From Flavihumibacter sp. ZG627 (lineage in GTDB: Bacteria; Bacteroidota; Bacteroidia; Chitinophagales; Chitinophagaceae), in assembly GCF_000814325.1 (NCBI RefSeq), contig NZ_JPHF01000001.1:124001-188000 (forward strand): a DNA stretch of 64,000 nucleotides. The letters run 5' to 3'. Position 1 is the stretch's first letter; each line of letters starts with the position of its first letter. Below the pieces are notes generated by a model that saw only the letters and a program-made list of their open reading frames with translations, did not search any database and had not been told where the DNA came from. Below, one piece after another: positions 7,770-16,494 of the stretch. Position numbers and translations under genes: made by a program.

Positions 7770-8222
7770 ATGCCAAAGTTCCCATATATCCTGATCGCGA
7801 TATTTTTTACTATTGCAGCGGGCGCCTGCTCAAAGGACGATGATAATAATGATGCTCCCTTTGTTTATTATGAAGTGGGCTTTGATACGGATAACGCCAA
7901 CTGGCGTGATACAGCTATTATTGTGCGCACCAATAAAGCCGCCATGATTCAGAAGGCCGATGCGCAATTGGCGCTTCCCGTTGCTGAAAGACAAATCGTG
8001 TTGGGAGAACTGAGATCTGGAAGTGGCGGCTATAATAAAAATGCTTCCCATGAATTCAAATGGCATTTTGATGAGAACACCTGGGAGCTGGTTGATATGA
8101 CTGTTGAGATCTATGACGGCAAACCTTTCACCGATGTTGATAGTGATACTGCTTACTGGCTGGGAACGGTGAAGCGTTTTGGGGCCTGGAGTTCTTATAT
8201 CAGGAAGCGAATTCCCAGATAG
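7770..8222 (+). CDS. Lipoprotein with BP74-like domain
   Basis: A 150-residue protein with a lipoprotein signal (IFFTIAAGACSKDDDNN, lipobox cysteine at about residue 20). The mature part has the pattern I associate with the BP74 N-terminal domain: an opening FVYYEVGFDT strand, a conserved SGGYNKNASHEFKWHF segment, an LVDMTVEIYDGKPF segment, then FGAWSSYIRKRI. BP74 is a secreted calcium-dependent adhesion-like protein of Dictyostelium whose domain also occurs in bacterial secreted proteins; its bacterial function is not known to me. It follows the TPR-HTH regulator on the same strand. The domain call is tentative; the lipoprotein call is firm. Confidence 0.65.
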   Translation: MPKFPYILIAIFFTIAAGACSKDDDNNDAPFVYYEVGFDTDNANWRDTAIIVRTNKAAMIQKADAQLALPVAERQIVLGELRSGSGGYNKNASHEFKWHFDENTWELVDMTVEIYDGKPFTDVDSDTAYWLGTVKRFGAWSSYIRKRIPR

Positions 8223-8245
8223 TTGGATAGTTTTACCTTCGCCGG

Positions 8246-9316
8246 GTGCCATCACCCAGCTTAAAACCCGTTATTAAGTCACTGTTCGAAATCCGGCAGA
8301 CGGAAAGGCTTTGGCATATACCACTGCTGGCATCGCTGGCGGCTGGCATTCCGCTGGTGGTGGGACTCTTTTTCAACCGCATGAATGACGGCATACTCGC
8401 CAGCACCGCCGGCCTCGTGATTCTTTACCTGCCTTCCACTGATCTCGCCAACCGTATGATCACCATGCTGGCCTGCTCTTTTGGGTTGATGGTGTCTTTT
8501 ACCGTGGGTATTGTTTTTAGCTTTCATCCCATTTTGTCGGCAGTAGTGTTGGGGGTGCTGGTTTTCGCCGTTCAGTGGGTCTCCAATTTTTTCCGGCTTA
8601 AACCGCCGGGCAGCTTCTTTTTCCTGATGATCGCTTCTATCGCCAGCACCATGCCTTTCAACCTGCATGCTATCCCAACCAAAGTAGGCATCGTGGGACT
8701 AGGAACCATGCTTGCCTGTCTGCTGGCTTTTGTTTACAGCCTCTATATCACCCGGCACTATTCCCCCCAATCAATCTCTGAGCCTGTAAAAAGGAGCAGA
8801 TTCGATAATGCTTTCCAGTCGGCCATAACGGGCATCTTCATGGGAAGCTCTTTGCTGGTGGCCCACCTGCTCAAACTGCAGAACCCTTACTGGGTTCCCA
8901 TTTCCTGCCTTGCTGTGATGCAGGGCATCAGCCTGGAACATATCTGGTCGAGAAGCCTGCAAAGGATACTCGGCACTTTTGTGGGACTAGCTCTAACATG
9001 GGTACTCCTGCGCCAGCATCCCTCGGCGCTGGCTATCTGCATCAGTATTTTTATTCTTCAGTTCATCATCGAAATGCTGATTGTCCGCAACTATGGATTG
9101 GCCGTTATATTTATTACACCCCTTACACTTTTTCTGGCAGAAGCAGGCAGCGCCATAAATTCCGATCCTAATGTGCTCATCCCGGCACGTTTCCTGGATA
9201 TCACGATAGGTAGTATTATCGGCGCACTTGCGGGATGGTTTATCCACCATGAACAATTGCGCAACAAAGCAGAGAAGGGTTATAGAAAAACAAGGGTCGC
9301 TATTTTCAGGAGGTAG
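8246..9316 (+). CDS. FUSC-family inner-membrane transporter-like protein
   Basis: A 356-residue integral membrane protein starting at GTG 8246, 23 bases after the lipoprotein gene. It has two halves of closely packed hydrophobic helices (about residues 25-170 and 190-340), with a second-half FQSAITGIFMGSSLLVAHLLKLQNPYWVPISCLAVMQG segment and RILGTFVGLALTW typical of the FUSC/aromatic-acid-exporter-like superfamily, which includes fusaric acid resistance and p-hydroxybenzoate efflux pumps. The large soluble domain of full-length AaeB-type members is missing, which is usual for short members. The substrate cannot be inferred. Confidence 0.8.
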   Translation: MPSPSLKPVIKSLFEIRQTERLWHIPLLASLAAGIPLVVGLFFNRMNDGILASTAGLVILYLPSTDLANRMITMLACSFGLMVSFTVGIVFSFHPILSAVVLGVLVFAVQWVSNFFRLKPPGSFFFLMIASIASTMPFNLHAIPTKVGIVGLGTMLACLLAFVYSLYITRHYSPQSISEPVKRSRFDNAFQSAITGIFMGSSLLVAHLLKLQNPYWVPISCLAVMQGISLEHIWSRSLQRILGTFVGLALTWVLLRQHPSALAICISIFILQFIIEMLIVRNYGLAVIFITPLTLFLAEAGSAINSDPNVLIPARFLDITIGSIIGALAGWFIHHEQLRNKAEKGYRKTRVAIFRR

Positions 9317-9520
9317 GCTTGTATTTAAAGAATCATCAAACGTTTTTGCCGATCCTCAATAATCGCTGCATACATTTTTTAGCTCTCAAATGCGCAGTAT
9401 AATTTCCTTATACGTTTTTTATCGATAATTAATGCAATAGGGTCAGTTGCTGTGCGCAGTATACTTCGCAATGCGATTTATAAGTATACCTGGCCATGGG
9501 ATGGATGATGGTAGTGTTAT

Positions 9521-9814
9521 TCATAGGAACTTTATATAGCTTCTCCTTCGCTTATGTTGTACAGCATCATAATTGGACCAGATGCTTTGCACCACCTCAG
9601 CTATCTTCACCAGCTTATCCGGCATGGTTTCCGGTACCCTGATTTTGTATTCCACCCATTCCGTATCTTTTCTGTAGCCTGCATTTTCTATGAAAGTGGG
9701 GTAGTAGGGATAACTATAGATGGTGGCAAAGAATCTTGGTTCACAAAATTCAAGGGCCGGATTCTTTTCTTTGTTGAATGCCTGTAATCGCTTAATAGCT
9801 GGTAGCCACAGCAA
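9521..9814 (-). pseudogene. Remnant of an acetyltransferase-like (YghO/GNAT-like) protein
   Basis: A 97-codon frame overlapping the 3' end of the nitric oxide reductase gene by 23 bases. Its middle (ATIYSYPYYPTFIENAGYRKDTEWVEYKIRVPE, then MPDKLVKIAEVVQSIW) closely fits an internal stretch of a widespread GNAT-like family in which a PYYPEF..GF..  D..EY segment precedes a helix ending in V..RY. Complete members are several hundred residues long, with sequence on both sides. Here the upstream part is replaced by reductase DNA and the downstream part ends in a basic tail (VQHKRRRSYIKFL). It is most likely a truncated fragment without its own start. It could instead be a short expressed frame coupled to the reductase. 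Confidence 0.5.
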
Positions 9815-12134
9815 TCTTTTTCTCCGCCTGGTTTACTTTGGTTTCCGGCATCTTCTTTTTCAATCCACCCGCACTGCTCACGATGAACCAGATCAATGGT
9901 ACAACACCTCCCAGCGTGAATAAGGAGCCTCCAATAATGCGAAGCCAGGTGAGGGTTTGAAAGCCAGTACTATCAATAAATGCATGACTGCGCGCAAACC
10001 AAAGTCCGTTTTCAGTTACTGTGTTGAACTGCCAGATGCCGGCAGGAAACAGGTCAAGAAAAACCATCAGTAATAAACCGATATTGATGCTCCAGAATGC
10101 TCTGGTAATGAGTCGCGGTTTCCACCGTTCTGCTTTGAATAATAGCTGGCAGCAAAACAGGATAGCAGCCAGGGCCAGATTACCATATACTCCCATCAGG
10201 GCCGCATGTCCATGATTCACGGTAAGGTAGGTTCCATGCTCATAATAATTGGCGATGGGCAGATTGATGATGAATCCTAAAACACCGGCTCCAAAGAAAT
10301 TCCAGAAGTTAACAGCTACTAAAAAAAGGAAGACCTCTGAAAATCCAAAGCGCTTACTCATCTCTCCATTGTGGCCATTTCCATTTTCCAGGATCCTGGG
10401 TAGTTTGCTGAAGCGCCATGCTTCCAGGGTGAGCAATACCAGTGGTATTACCTGAAGGGTAGAGAATACAGCACCCAATGCCATGGTTCCAACCGGCTTG
10501 GCATTCCAGTAGAAATTATGCGAGATGCCCAGCAAGCCACTACCCAGAAATAAGAGCGTGGCTAAATAGATAACGCGGATAACTGCCTGCCTGCTCACGA
10601 GGCCCATCACCACCATAAAGTAACCGATCAATACTGTTGTGAATACTTCAAAGAAGGCTTCGGCCCACATATGCACTACCATCCATCGCCAGAAATCTGC
10701 TATGACGAAATTGGTTTTTGGCGTTGCTATAAAGCCTGAGATCAGTAAGAATATTATACTGAATGTTGCATACACCAACCAGTTGGGCAATGCCCATGGC
10801 TGCCTTGCTTTCATTACGGGTTTAATGCCCCGGTATAAGGTGATCGCCCAGATGATAAAAACAACGCCCAGCATCACCTGCCACAATTTTCCCAGCTCAA
10901 CATATTCCCATCCCTGGTTTCCCAGCCAATACCAATTCTTGCCGATCAGTCCTTTTGGTCCGAGGAATATTCCGGCAAATGATCCGCCTACCAGTATTAC
11001 CGTGATCCAGAAAATAGTATTGATCAGTTTCACCTGCCGTGTTGGCTGTGCAGGCGATACCAGCGACATCATAAAAAAGGAGGCGCCGATCCAGCAGGCA
11101 GAGATCCATAACAATGATAATTGTATATGCCAGCTTCTTGTAACGGTAATGGGTAAGGCCTCAGAAATATTGAATCCAAAAAAGTTTACAAAGCCCACGA
11201 AATCGTGCACGGTTAGTATGCCTGCCAATACCTGCACGCCAAAAAGCAGGATGGCAACATAAAAGAATTTATAGGTCGACCGCTGAACAGCATCGGGTTG
11301 AAAGTTCTGGATCTGTCCTTTGGTCATAAAGGCCTGCGCCTTATTGGTGTAGGCACTGTCATCGAGGCGCTCCAGTTTGCCATGATAATACAATACAATG
11401 CCCAAGCCGAATATCAATCCGAGTGAACCGATTATACTCCAGAGAATGGTAGCTGATGTGGGTGTATTTCCCGCCTCAGGGTCAAAGGGCCAGTTATGTG
11501 TATAACTGTATTTTTCCCCGGGTCTTTCTACTCCGCATACCCAGGCACCCCAGAAGAAAAAGGAGGTCAGTGATCTTATCTCACCTGCATCGGTGATATA
11601 ACCAGCAGGCTTAAACGATCCTGCTGAAGCCGCATCGGTAAATATCCCTTTATAGTATTTTACCAGTTCTGTTGCAGCATATACCTGTGCATCTGTTAGC
11701 ACTACCTGGTTGGTATTTTCTGTGTAGCTGTTGTTTTTTATTTCTGCTTTTACCAGTTCAGCAACACCCTTTTTTTGCAGGTCGGCAGTGGGATCGTTTT
11801 TTATTTTCGATTGGTGAAAGGTGTTCATATACACTGTCAACTGGTGCAAGGCCTCTGCTGTATAATCAGGACCGCGGTTTGCACCATCGCCAAACATGCT
11901 GCCATAATTCATCAGGGCATATTTCTGGAATATTGCCTGTCCATCCAATACATCTTCCTTACTGAAAACAGTCTCGTTCTTTGAGGAAACATAGGTGGGA
12001 ATTGGCGGCGCTTCCGTATAGGTATGCACGCCTATCATCAGTACACCGGCTGCACTAACAACAAAAATTACCAGCAGGGGCAACCACCAGTTCTTTGGAT
12101 TGAGCAGGTAGCTGACAAAATTATATTTCGCCAT
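9792..12134 (-). CDS. norB: Quinol-dependent nitric oxide reductase (qNOR)
   Basis: A 780-residue single-subunit enzyme of the haem-copper oxidase superfamily that reduces two NO to N2O in the membrane using quinol. The N-terminal helix is followed by the periplasmic domain typical of qNOR (ETVFSKEDVLDGQAIFQKYALMNYGSMFGDGANRG). Then come about 13 membrane helices with the histidine ligand-bearing segments (SRSWHIQLSLLWISACWIGASF-type helix, the VVHMWAEAFFEVFTT helix, ISHNFYWNA and VNHGHAALMGVYGN). The length fits qNOR rather than the cNOR catalytic subunit, and no norC lies nearby. It appears to be a stand-alone gene, usually a defence against nitrosative stress or part of partial denitrification. 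A gene remnant overlaps its 3' end. Confidence 0.95.
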   Translation of the reverse strand: MAKYNFVSYLLNPKNWWLPLLVIFVVSAAGVLMIGVHTYTEAPPIPTYVSSKNETVFSKEDVLDGQAIFQKYALMNYGSMFGDGANRGPDYTAEALHQLTVYMNTFHQSKIKNDPTADLQKKGVAELVKAEIKNNSYTENTNQVVLTDAQVYAATELVKYYKGIFTDAASAGSFKPAGYITDAGEIRSLTSFFFWGAWVCGVERPGEKYSYTHNWPFDPEAGNTPTSATILWSIIGSLGLIFGLGIVLYYHGKLERLDDSAYTNKAQAFMTKGQIQNFQPDAVQRSTYKFFYVAILLFGVQVLAGILTVHDFVGFVNFFGFNISEALPITVTRSWHIQLSLLWISACWIGASFFMMSLVSPAQPTRQVKLINTIFWITVILVGGSFAGIFLGPKGLIGKNWYWLGNQGWEYVELGKLWQVMLGVVFIIWAITLYRGIKPVMKARQPWALPNWLVYATFSIIFLLISGFIATPKTNFVIADFWRWMVVHMWAEAFFEVFTTVLIGYFMVVMGLVSRQAVIRVIYLATLLFLGSGLLGISHNFYWNAKPVGTMALGAVFSTLQVIPLVLLTLEAWRFSKLPRILENGNGHNGEMSKRFGFSEVFLFLVAVNFWNFFGAGVLGFIINLPIANYYEHGTYLTVNHGHAALMGVYGNLALAAILFCCQLLFKAERWKPRLITRAFWSINIGLLLMVFLDLFPAGIWQFNTVTENGLWFARSHAFIDSTGFQTLTWLRIIGGSLFTLGGVVPLIWFIVSSAGGLKKKMPETKVNQAEKKIAVATSY

Positions 12135-12204
12135 AAAGCAGTAGTTTATGGGTAAATATAATAAAAGAGGATAATAATGTCTTTTATTATTTTTTCTTTG
12201 GTTA

Positions 12205-12666
12205 TTACTTCATCAGCCGATCATCTACCTCAAGCGCTTCCACCTTCACTACTTTAACATGCTTATGAAAATCAGGGTAATGGGGATTGAGTATATAATT
12301 GTATTCGGCCGGCATCACGGCCGAGCGGCATTTTATTCCAAGGAATTTATTCTCCCTGAAAATCTGATCCCCCTTTTCCTTCAGGATCATGTTTTCCGGG
12401 ATTCTCCAATTCTTCGGCAGTTCATCATCTTTGATCTCCAGCATCTTCGCCTTCTCATCGATCTCTACAGTAATAATGAACATTCGTGGAGGCAATTCCG
12501 TCAGGTCGGTATGCACCAGTATTTCAAGTAATGCAAGGGAGGGGTTTTCACTGGTATATAAAGCATAGGTGCCTTCATTATTCCAGCGGCCTCCTGAGAG
12601 AAATGCACCCATGCCGGAAAGATCCGTTGTTCTCGTTTTTAACTTTACGATCCTGTAAACAAGCAT
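12205..12666 (-). CDS. RES-domain toxin of a type II toxin-antitoxin system
   Basis: A 153-residue protein with the RES fold: LVYRIVKLK at the start, the conserved GRWNNEGTYALYTSENPSLALLEILVH stretch with the Arg, Tyr and Ser/Glu positions that line the NAD pocket, and the later KFLGIKCRSAVMPAEYNYILNPHYPDF segment. RES toxins degrade NAD+ or ADP-ribosylate targets and arrest growth. The gene begins 9 bases after the Xre-type antitoxin gene on the same strand, the usual antitoxin-first order. The length is typical and no lesion is visible, so an active toxin is expected. Confidence 0.9.
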   Translation of the reverse strand: MLVYRIVKLKTRTTDLSGMGAFLSGGRWNNEGTYALYTSENPSLALLEILVHTDLTELPPRMFIITVEIDEKAKMLEIKDDELPKNWRIPENMILKEKGDQIFRENKFLGIKCRSAVMPAEYNYILNPHYPDFHKHVKVVKVEALEVDDRLMK

Positions 12667-12675
12667 ATAGAGCGC

Positions 12676-13242
12676 TTAGGTGTAAATGCCTTCTTCTATC
12701 CGGTTCAGCACACGGTTCACCATTTTGATACCAGTGGGCGTACTCAGCAGCTCAATGGGTTTTTTCCCATTCATTGACCTGTTCTCTTTTTGCAGCCAGC
12801 GGTTCAGTTTGTCGGCCTCCTCAAATACCGACAATCCATTGGCGATGGTATTGGCGATTTCAATGGATAGGGAAGAAACCAGGCTGTCGAGTATATCAGT
12901 GTTTTGTTTGCGGCCCAATGTTTTATAGGAAACATTCAGCAGGATGGCAATATCCTTCATCGGGATATCCATAATATCGGCGAGGTTGATCAGGCTCTGT
13001 TTGGTAATGCCTTTATCACTTGCGGTCAGGAAATCAAAATCCGACACAGGTTGTTTTGGCATAAAGTTTTTTCCTCCCAATATCACCCAGGTGAGGAGGT
13101 TGGCGGAAGCGCCTTTTTTGATATGCTTCTTTACCAGTGCGGATAGGTCTTCGGTTTCCCTGGCTGGGACTGTTGTAGATTTTGGTGCAGCTACACTCTT
13201 TGGAGGGGCTGCACTTTTTGAAGGGGCCGGGGTCTTTGCCAT
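12676..13242 (-). CDS. Xre/MbcA/ParS-type antitoxin with Ala/Pro/Lys-rich N-terminus
   Basis: A 188-residue partner of the RES toxin. Residues about 40-130 contain a helix-turn-helix (KQSLINLADIMDIPMKDIAILLNVSYKTLGRK). The C-terminal part, VFEEADKLNRWLQKENRSMNGKKPIELLSTPTGIKMVNRVLNRIEEGIY, is the toxin-binding domain typical of these antitoxins. The first 30 residues are an unusual low-complexity stretch of Ala, Pro, Ser and Lys, likely disordered, that ordinary members lack. Expected roles are toxin neutralisation and autorepression of the shared promoter in the 100-base gap before the metallo-beta-lactamase gene. Confidence 0.85.
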   Translation of the reverse strand: MAKTPAPSKSAAPPKSVAAPKSTTVPARETEDLSALVKKHIKKGASANLLTWVILGGKNFMPKQPVSDFDFLTASDKGITKQSLINLADIMDIPMKDIAILLNVSYKTLGRKQNTDILDSLVSSLSIEIANTIANGLSVFEEADKLNRWLQKENRSMNGKKPIELLSTPTGIKMVNRVLNRIEEGIYT

Positions 13243-13316
13243 GTGGACATTTTACCTAAATTTAAGGGAAATATGTCCATTAAGGAAATGAATCACCCCC
13301 ACTAAAACATGCTTGC

Positions 13317-13324
13317 TATATTTG
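13317..13324 (+). promoter_or_regulatory. Candidate -7 promoter box (TATATTTG) for the metallo-beta-lactamase gene
   Basis: TATATTTG matches the Bacteroidota -7 consensus TAnnTTTG and ends 18 bases before the ATG at 13343. No clear -33 TTG was found at the expected distance, so the call rests on one element. Confidence 0.4.
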
Positions 13325-13342
13325 GGTAAATAAACCTGCCTT

Positions 13343-14104
13343 ATGAAGATATCCCGACTTAAATTTTTCAGCATCGCTGTACTGCTTTTCCTGTTTATCA
13401 CTGTAGTACACGAAGATGCTTTTTCTTTGCCGCAAGCCGATGATACTATTTATAGATCTGAGACCCTTATCCTCACCCGGATTTCTCCAAACGTATATGT
13501 GCACACCACCTTCCTGAACACAGAAACCTGGGGGAAAGTGCCCTGCAACGGGATGATCGTTACCGGGGGAAGAGAGGCGGTAGTTTTTGACACCCCTGCT
13601 GATGATTCAAGTTCTGCAGAGCTGATCGGTTTCATCAATAACAAAATGAACCTCGGCATCAAGGCGGTTGTTCCCACCCATTTTCATAATGATTGTGTGG
13701 GTGGATTGAAGGAGTTTCATAAAAACAAGATCCCTTCCCTCGCTAGCAACAGAACAATAGCCCTGGCCAGGGCAAAGGATTTCAACCTCCCCCAAAAGGG
13801 TTTTCAGGATTCGTTGACGCTAAAGGTGGGAAAGAGGAAAGTGCTGGTGCGCTTTTTTGGAGAAGGGCATACTGTCGATAATGTGGTAGCTTATGTTCCT
13901 GGTGATGAAGTTCTTTTTGGCGGCTGCCTGCTGAAGAGCCTGGGCGCAGGAAAGGGAAACCTCGAAGATGCCAACGAGGGACAGTGGTCAGAAACTGTGA
14001 CTAAATTAAAAACAGCCTTCCCCGGGGTGAAAGCCGTGATCCCGGGTCATGGTTCACCTGGTGACGGGGCCTTGCTTGATTTTACAATAAACTTATTTAA
14101 ATGA
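13343..14104 (+). CDS. bla: Subclass B1 metallo-beta-lactamase
   Basis: A 253-residue secreted enzyme with signal peptide (FFSIAVLLFLFITVV) and the full set of B1 zinc ligands: His113, His115 and Asp117 in HFHND, His176 in GEGHTVDN, Cys195 in LFGGCLLKS and His236 in IPGHGSPG. The Cys in the second zinc site and the FGGCL...GNLEDAN...W stretch place it in subclass B1 (the CcrA/BlaB/IMP group), enzymes that hydrolyse penicillins, cephalosporins and carbapenems in the periplasm. Length and ligands are intact. Its stop overlaps the start of the GDCCVxC gene by four bases (ATGA). It is most likely a chromosomal environmental enzyme; no mobile element is visible nearby. Activity is inferred. Confidence 0.93.
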   Translation: MKISRLKFFSIAVLLFLFITVVHEDAFSLPQADDTIYRSETLILTRISPNVYVHTTFLNTETWGKVPCNGMIVTGGREAVVFDTPADDSSSAELIGFINNKMNLGIKAVVPTHFHNDCVGGLKEFHKNKIPSLASNRTIALARAKDFNLPQKGFQDSLTLKVGKRKVLVRFFGEGHTVDNVVAYVPGDEVLFGGCLLKSLGAGKGNLEDANEGQWSETVTKLKTAFPGVKAVIPGHGSPGDGALLDFTINLFK

Positions 14105-14301
14105 TTCAATACCAATCGGTGATAACCTGCCCCTTCTGCGGTTTCAGCAAAGAAGAAACCATGCCGGATAATGCCTGCCGGGTATTCTACCAGTGCACCC
14201 ATTGCAAGGGGATCATCAAACCCAAAGAAGGCGATTGCTGCGTATTTTGTAGTTATGGCAGCGTGCCTTGTCCACCGATTCAAAAGGATGGCACCTGCTG
14301 A
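14101..14301 (+). CDS. GDCCVxC domain mini-protein
   Basis: A 66-residue cysteine-rich protein starting inside the stop of the beta-lactamase gene (ATGA overlap, so translation is probably coupled). It has CPFCGFSKEETMP, a YQCTHCKG pair and the signature GDCCVFCSYGSVPCPPIQ of the GDCCVxC family, some members of which carry selenocysteine; here all sites are ordinary cysteine codons. Two CxxC pairs suggest a zinc knuckle, and the GDCC motif suggests a thiol-redox or metal-binding site. It has no signal peptide, so it is probably cytoplasmic. The family's function is unknown. Confidence 0.85.
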   Translation: MIQYQSVITCPFCGFSKEETMPDNACRVFYQCTHCKGIIKPKEGDCCVFCSYGSVPCPPIQKDGTC

Positions 14302-14317
14302 GGGTACTATAAAAAAG

Positions 14318-14341
14318 GGGCCGCCTGTGAACAGGCAGCCC
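14318..14341. terminator. Hairpin between the GDCCVxC gene and the convergent TPR regulator
   Basis: GGGCCGCCTG pairs with CAGGCAGCCC around a TGAA loop, with one C-A mismatch. On the minus strand it is followed by six T (A-run at 14311-14316), so it could terminate the leftward regulator transcript. It sits 17 bases after the rightward stop codon and may work in both directions. Confidence 0.55.
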
Positions 14342-14518
14342 GGTTATTGACGATTCGAACTTTTTGATTCAGGGTTTATGGTTGTTTGTTGCTGATGGTA
14401 AAATAACCCTGTTGGCTTTGTATTGCAAGCAAACTGGTGGGACAATTGCCGGACAAGGTACTGGACAATTTCCTGACATGATTACTAAGGCATTATAAAT
14501 CAATATTATATCAGAAAT

Positions 14519-16309
14519 CTAGGAGAGCCTTTTCAGATAATCGCCGAGGTTAACATCGGCCGGTTGCTGCAGTCTCTGACGGAGCCGCTGCCTGTTTTTG
14601 TGAACACTATCCACTGATATTCCCAGAATTGCTGCCATTTGCCTGCTGGTAAGTTTAAGATGGATAAGTGCTGCCATCCTTTGTTCGGCCACAGAAATAT
14701 CTTCTGCCTTTTCTTTCAGGTTAGTGAAAAAGCTGGGATTCATTTTATCGAAGAGCCGCTTGAAACGAAGCCAGTCTTCCTCCGTTAAAATGGTCTGGCT
14801 GGTGAGTTGTTCCAGCATTTTTTCCTGTTCCTGGAGCTGCTGATTTTCCTTCAGCTTCTTCTCAACCTGTTCCAGCAGGCTGGTCTTTTCCACCAGGTTG
14901 CGGGTAAACTGGTCGAGTTGCTGTCTGGCAGTAATAGCTTCCATTTCGAGGGCTTCTTTTTGTGCGGCCGCCAGTTGCTGCTGGTAACGGGCCAGCTTTT
15001 TCTCGCGGTCGAGTAAGATCACCAGCGTTATCAATAGCAGGCTGATACCCACCACCATCCAGTTTCTTTTCTGTTCTGTGGCGCGTTTATTTATCATCAG
15101 GGTTTGAACGGCATAATGGTTCTGCTCGCTGGCAATCCTCAGTTTAGCGATCTTATTTCCACTCAAAACTGCAACCCGTTCCAGCGAATCGTGAAGCCGG
15201 GTGTATTGCTTCAGGTAGTGGAATACACTATCGCTCTGGTTCCTCGCCTGGTGGTACTCTGCCCAGGTAAAATAGGCATCCTGCAAATAGTTCTTTTCCT
15301 GAAGCAATCTCTTTGGCCATAAACTATTTAAGAGTATGATCGATTGTTCAAGATAGTAGTCAGCACTATCCAATTGCTTTTCCTTCAGGTGAATGCGCGC
15401 CAGCCATACTGCTGCTCTGCCGGCAATTGTATTCTCCTGGTTTATGGTCTGTGAAAAAGAGAAATGAAGTTCCTTCTTTGCCTCCTGTAGCCTTCCCCGG
15501 TCAAAATTTAGCTGGCCAATGAAACAATAATTGATCGCAACCCAGATGGGGTGCACCTTTTCACTGAATTTGCTCAGCGATTGCTGGTAATAATACATAG
15601 CCGAATCGGGTATGCCCAACTGGTAATAGGCCTGCCCGATGGTATTAAGGCATTTTCCCTTTAGGAATATATTCACTTTATCCTCTTCCGGCATATTGGG
15701 AATGCCCTTTAAAGAATACTCAATGCATTTGCGGTAATCACGTGTATGATAAAGAATCTCACCATATATAATACTATTATAATGGAGGCTGCCATATTTG
15801 TTGGGCAGCTCATAGCTTTCTACAGCCTGTGAAGCATATGCATATGCATATTCAAGATCCTGGCTGGTATACATCATGCTTCCATAGATCCATTGGGCCG
15901 AATGCAGGAGGGCGGGATCATTTTCGAGATAGGCCTCTTCCATCATTTTATCGAGCCATAGTCTTATTTTATCTGCTTCCCGAACCTCGCTGCGATGCAT
16001 GATAATAAAAGCCTGGAGTGCGGCCAGTTGGGCATTATAACGATGTGAATCTTTTGCTCCCCGCTGCCTCAGTTCCTTGATTACATTATTAGTTATAAGG
16101 CTGTCGGTCCAGAGAAGTTTTTTTGCGATCTCTACCAGTGTGGTGTAAACATCCTCTGATTTATTCAGTTCCAGTTGTTTCACCCAGCCGTCGATGGGAT
16201 AATCGGAAATAGTTGGCGCTGGCTTGCCCTGCGAGAAAGTGCTCAGGTGCACTATCAGGCAGAGGGTAATCAGGGTTGATGACAGCCAGGGGGTTTTCAA
16301 CGGTCTCAT
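14519..16309 (-). CDS. TPR-repeat, membrane-anchored HTH transcriptional regulator (paralog 2)
   Basis: A 596-residue paralog of the protein at 5955-7724 with the same order: signal peptide (STLITLCLIVHLSTFSQG), helical TPR-like repeats including an SMMYTSQDLEYAYAYASQAVE motif also found in the first copy, a transmembrane helix (WMVVGISLLLITLVILL), a long coiled coil, and a C-terminal HTH (AEQRMAALIHLKLTSRQMAAILGISVDSVHKNRQRLRQRL). It is divergent from the lipoprotein gene at 16495, with about 185 bases between them, consistent with local control of that gene. The signal sensed is unknown. The first copy is likewise adjacent to a lipoprotein gene. Confidence 0.8.
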   Translation of the reverse strand: MRPLKTPWLSSTLITLCLIVHLSTFSQGKPAPTISDYPIDGWVKQLELNKSEDVYTTLVEIAKKLLWTDSLITNNVIKELRQRGAKDSHRYNAQLAALQAFIIMHRSEVREADKIRLWLDKMMEEAYLENDPALLHSAQWIYGSMMYTSQDLEYAYAYASQAVESYELPNKYGSLHYNSIIYGEILYHTRDYRKCIEYSLKGIPNMPEEDKVNIFLKGKCLNTIGQAYYQLGIPDSAMYYYQQSLSKFSEKVHPIWVAINYCFIGQLNFDRGRLQEAKKELHFSFSQTINQENTIAGRAAVWLARIHLKEKQLDSADYYLEQSIILLNSLWPKRLLQEKNYLQDAYFTWAEYHQARNQSDSVFHYLKQYTRLHDSLERVAVLSGNKIAKLRIASEQNHYAVQTLMINKRATEQKRNWMVVGISLLLITLVILLDREKKLARYQQQLAAAQKEALEMEAITARQQLDQFTRNLVEKTSLLEQVEKKLKENQQLQEQEKMLEQLTSQTILTEEDWLRFKRLFDKMNPSFFTNLKEKAEDISVAEQRMAALIHLKLTSRQMAAILGISVDSVHKNRQRLRQRLQQPADVNLGDYLKRLS

Positions 16310-16494
16310 CTATGCGAAAAGTATAATATTTTCTCCAGATCCTGAAGTTCTGTTGAGCCATACTCTTTTCCGGCCCCTCCGCCATTAATAAAGCCATCCC
16401 CACCGCTTACGCAAACAAACCCCGCCGATTACACAATGGCGGTGACACTTTTCTCAAATCATACTATTTTACCCGACCACAAACCTTAATAATT

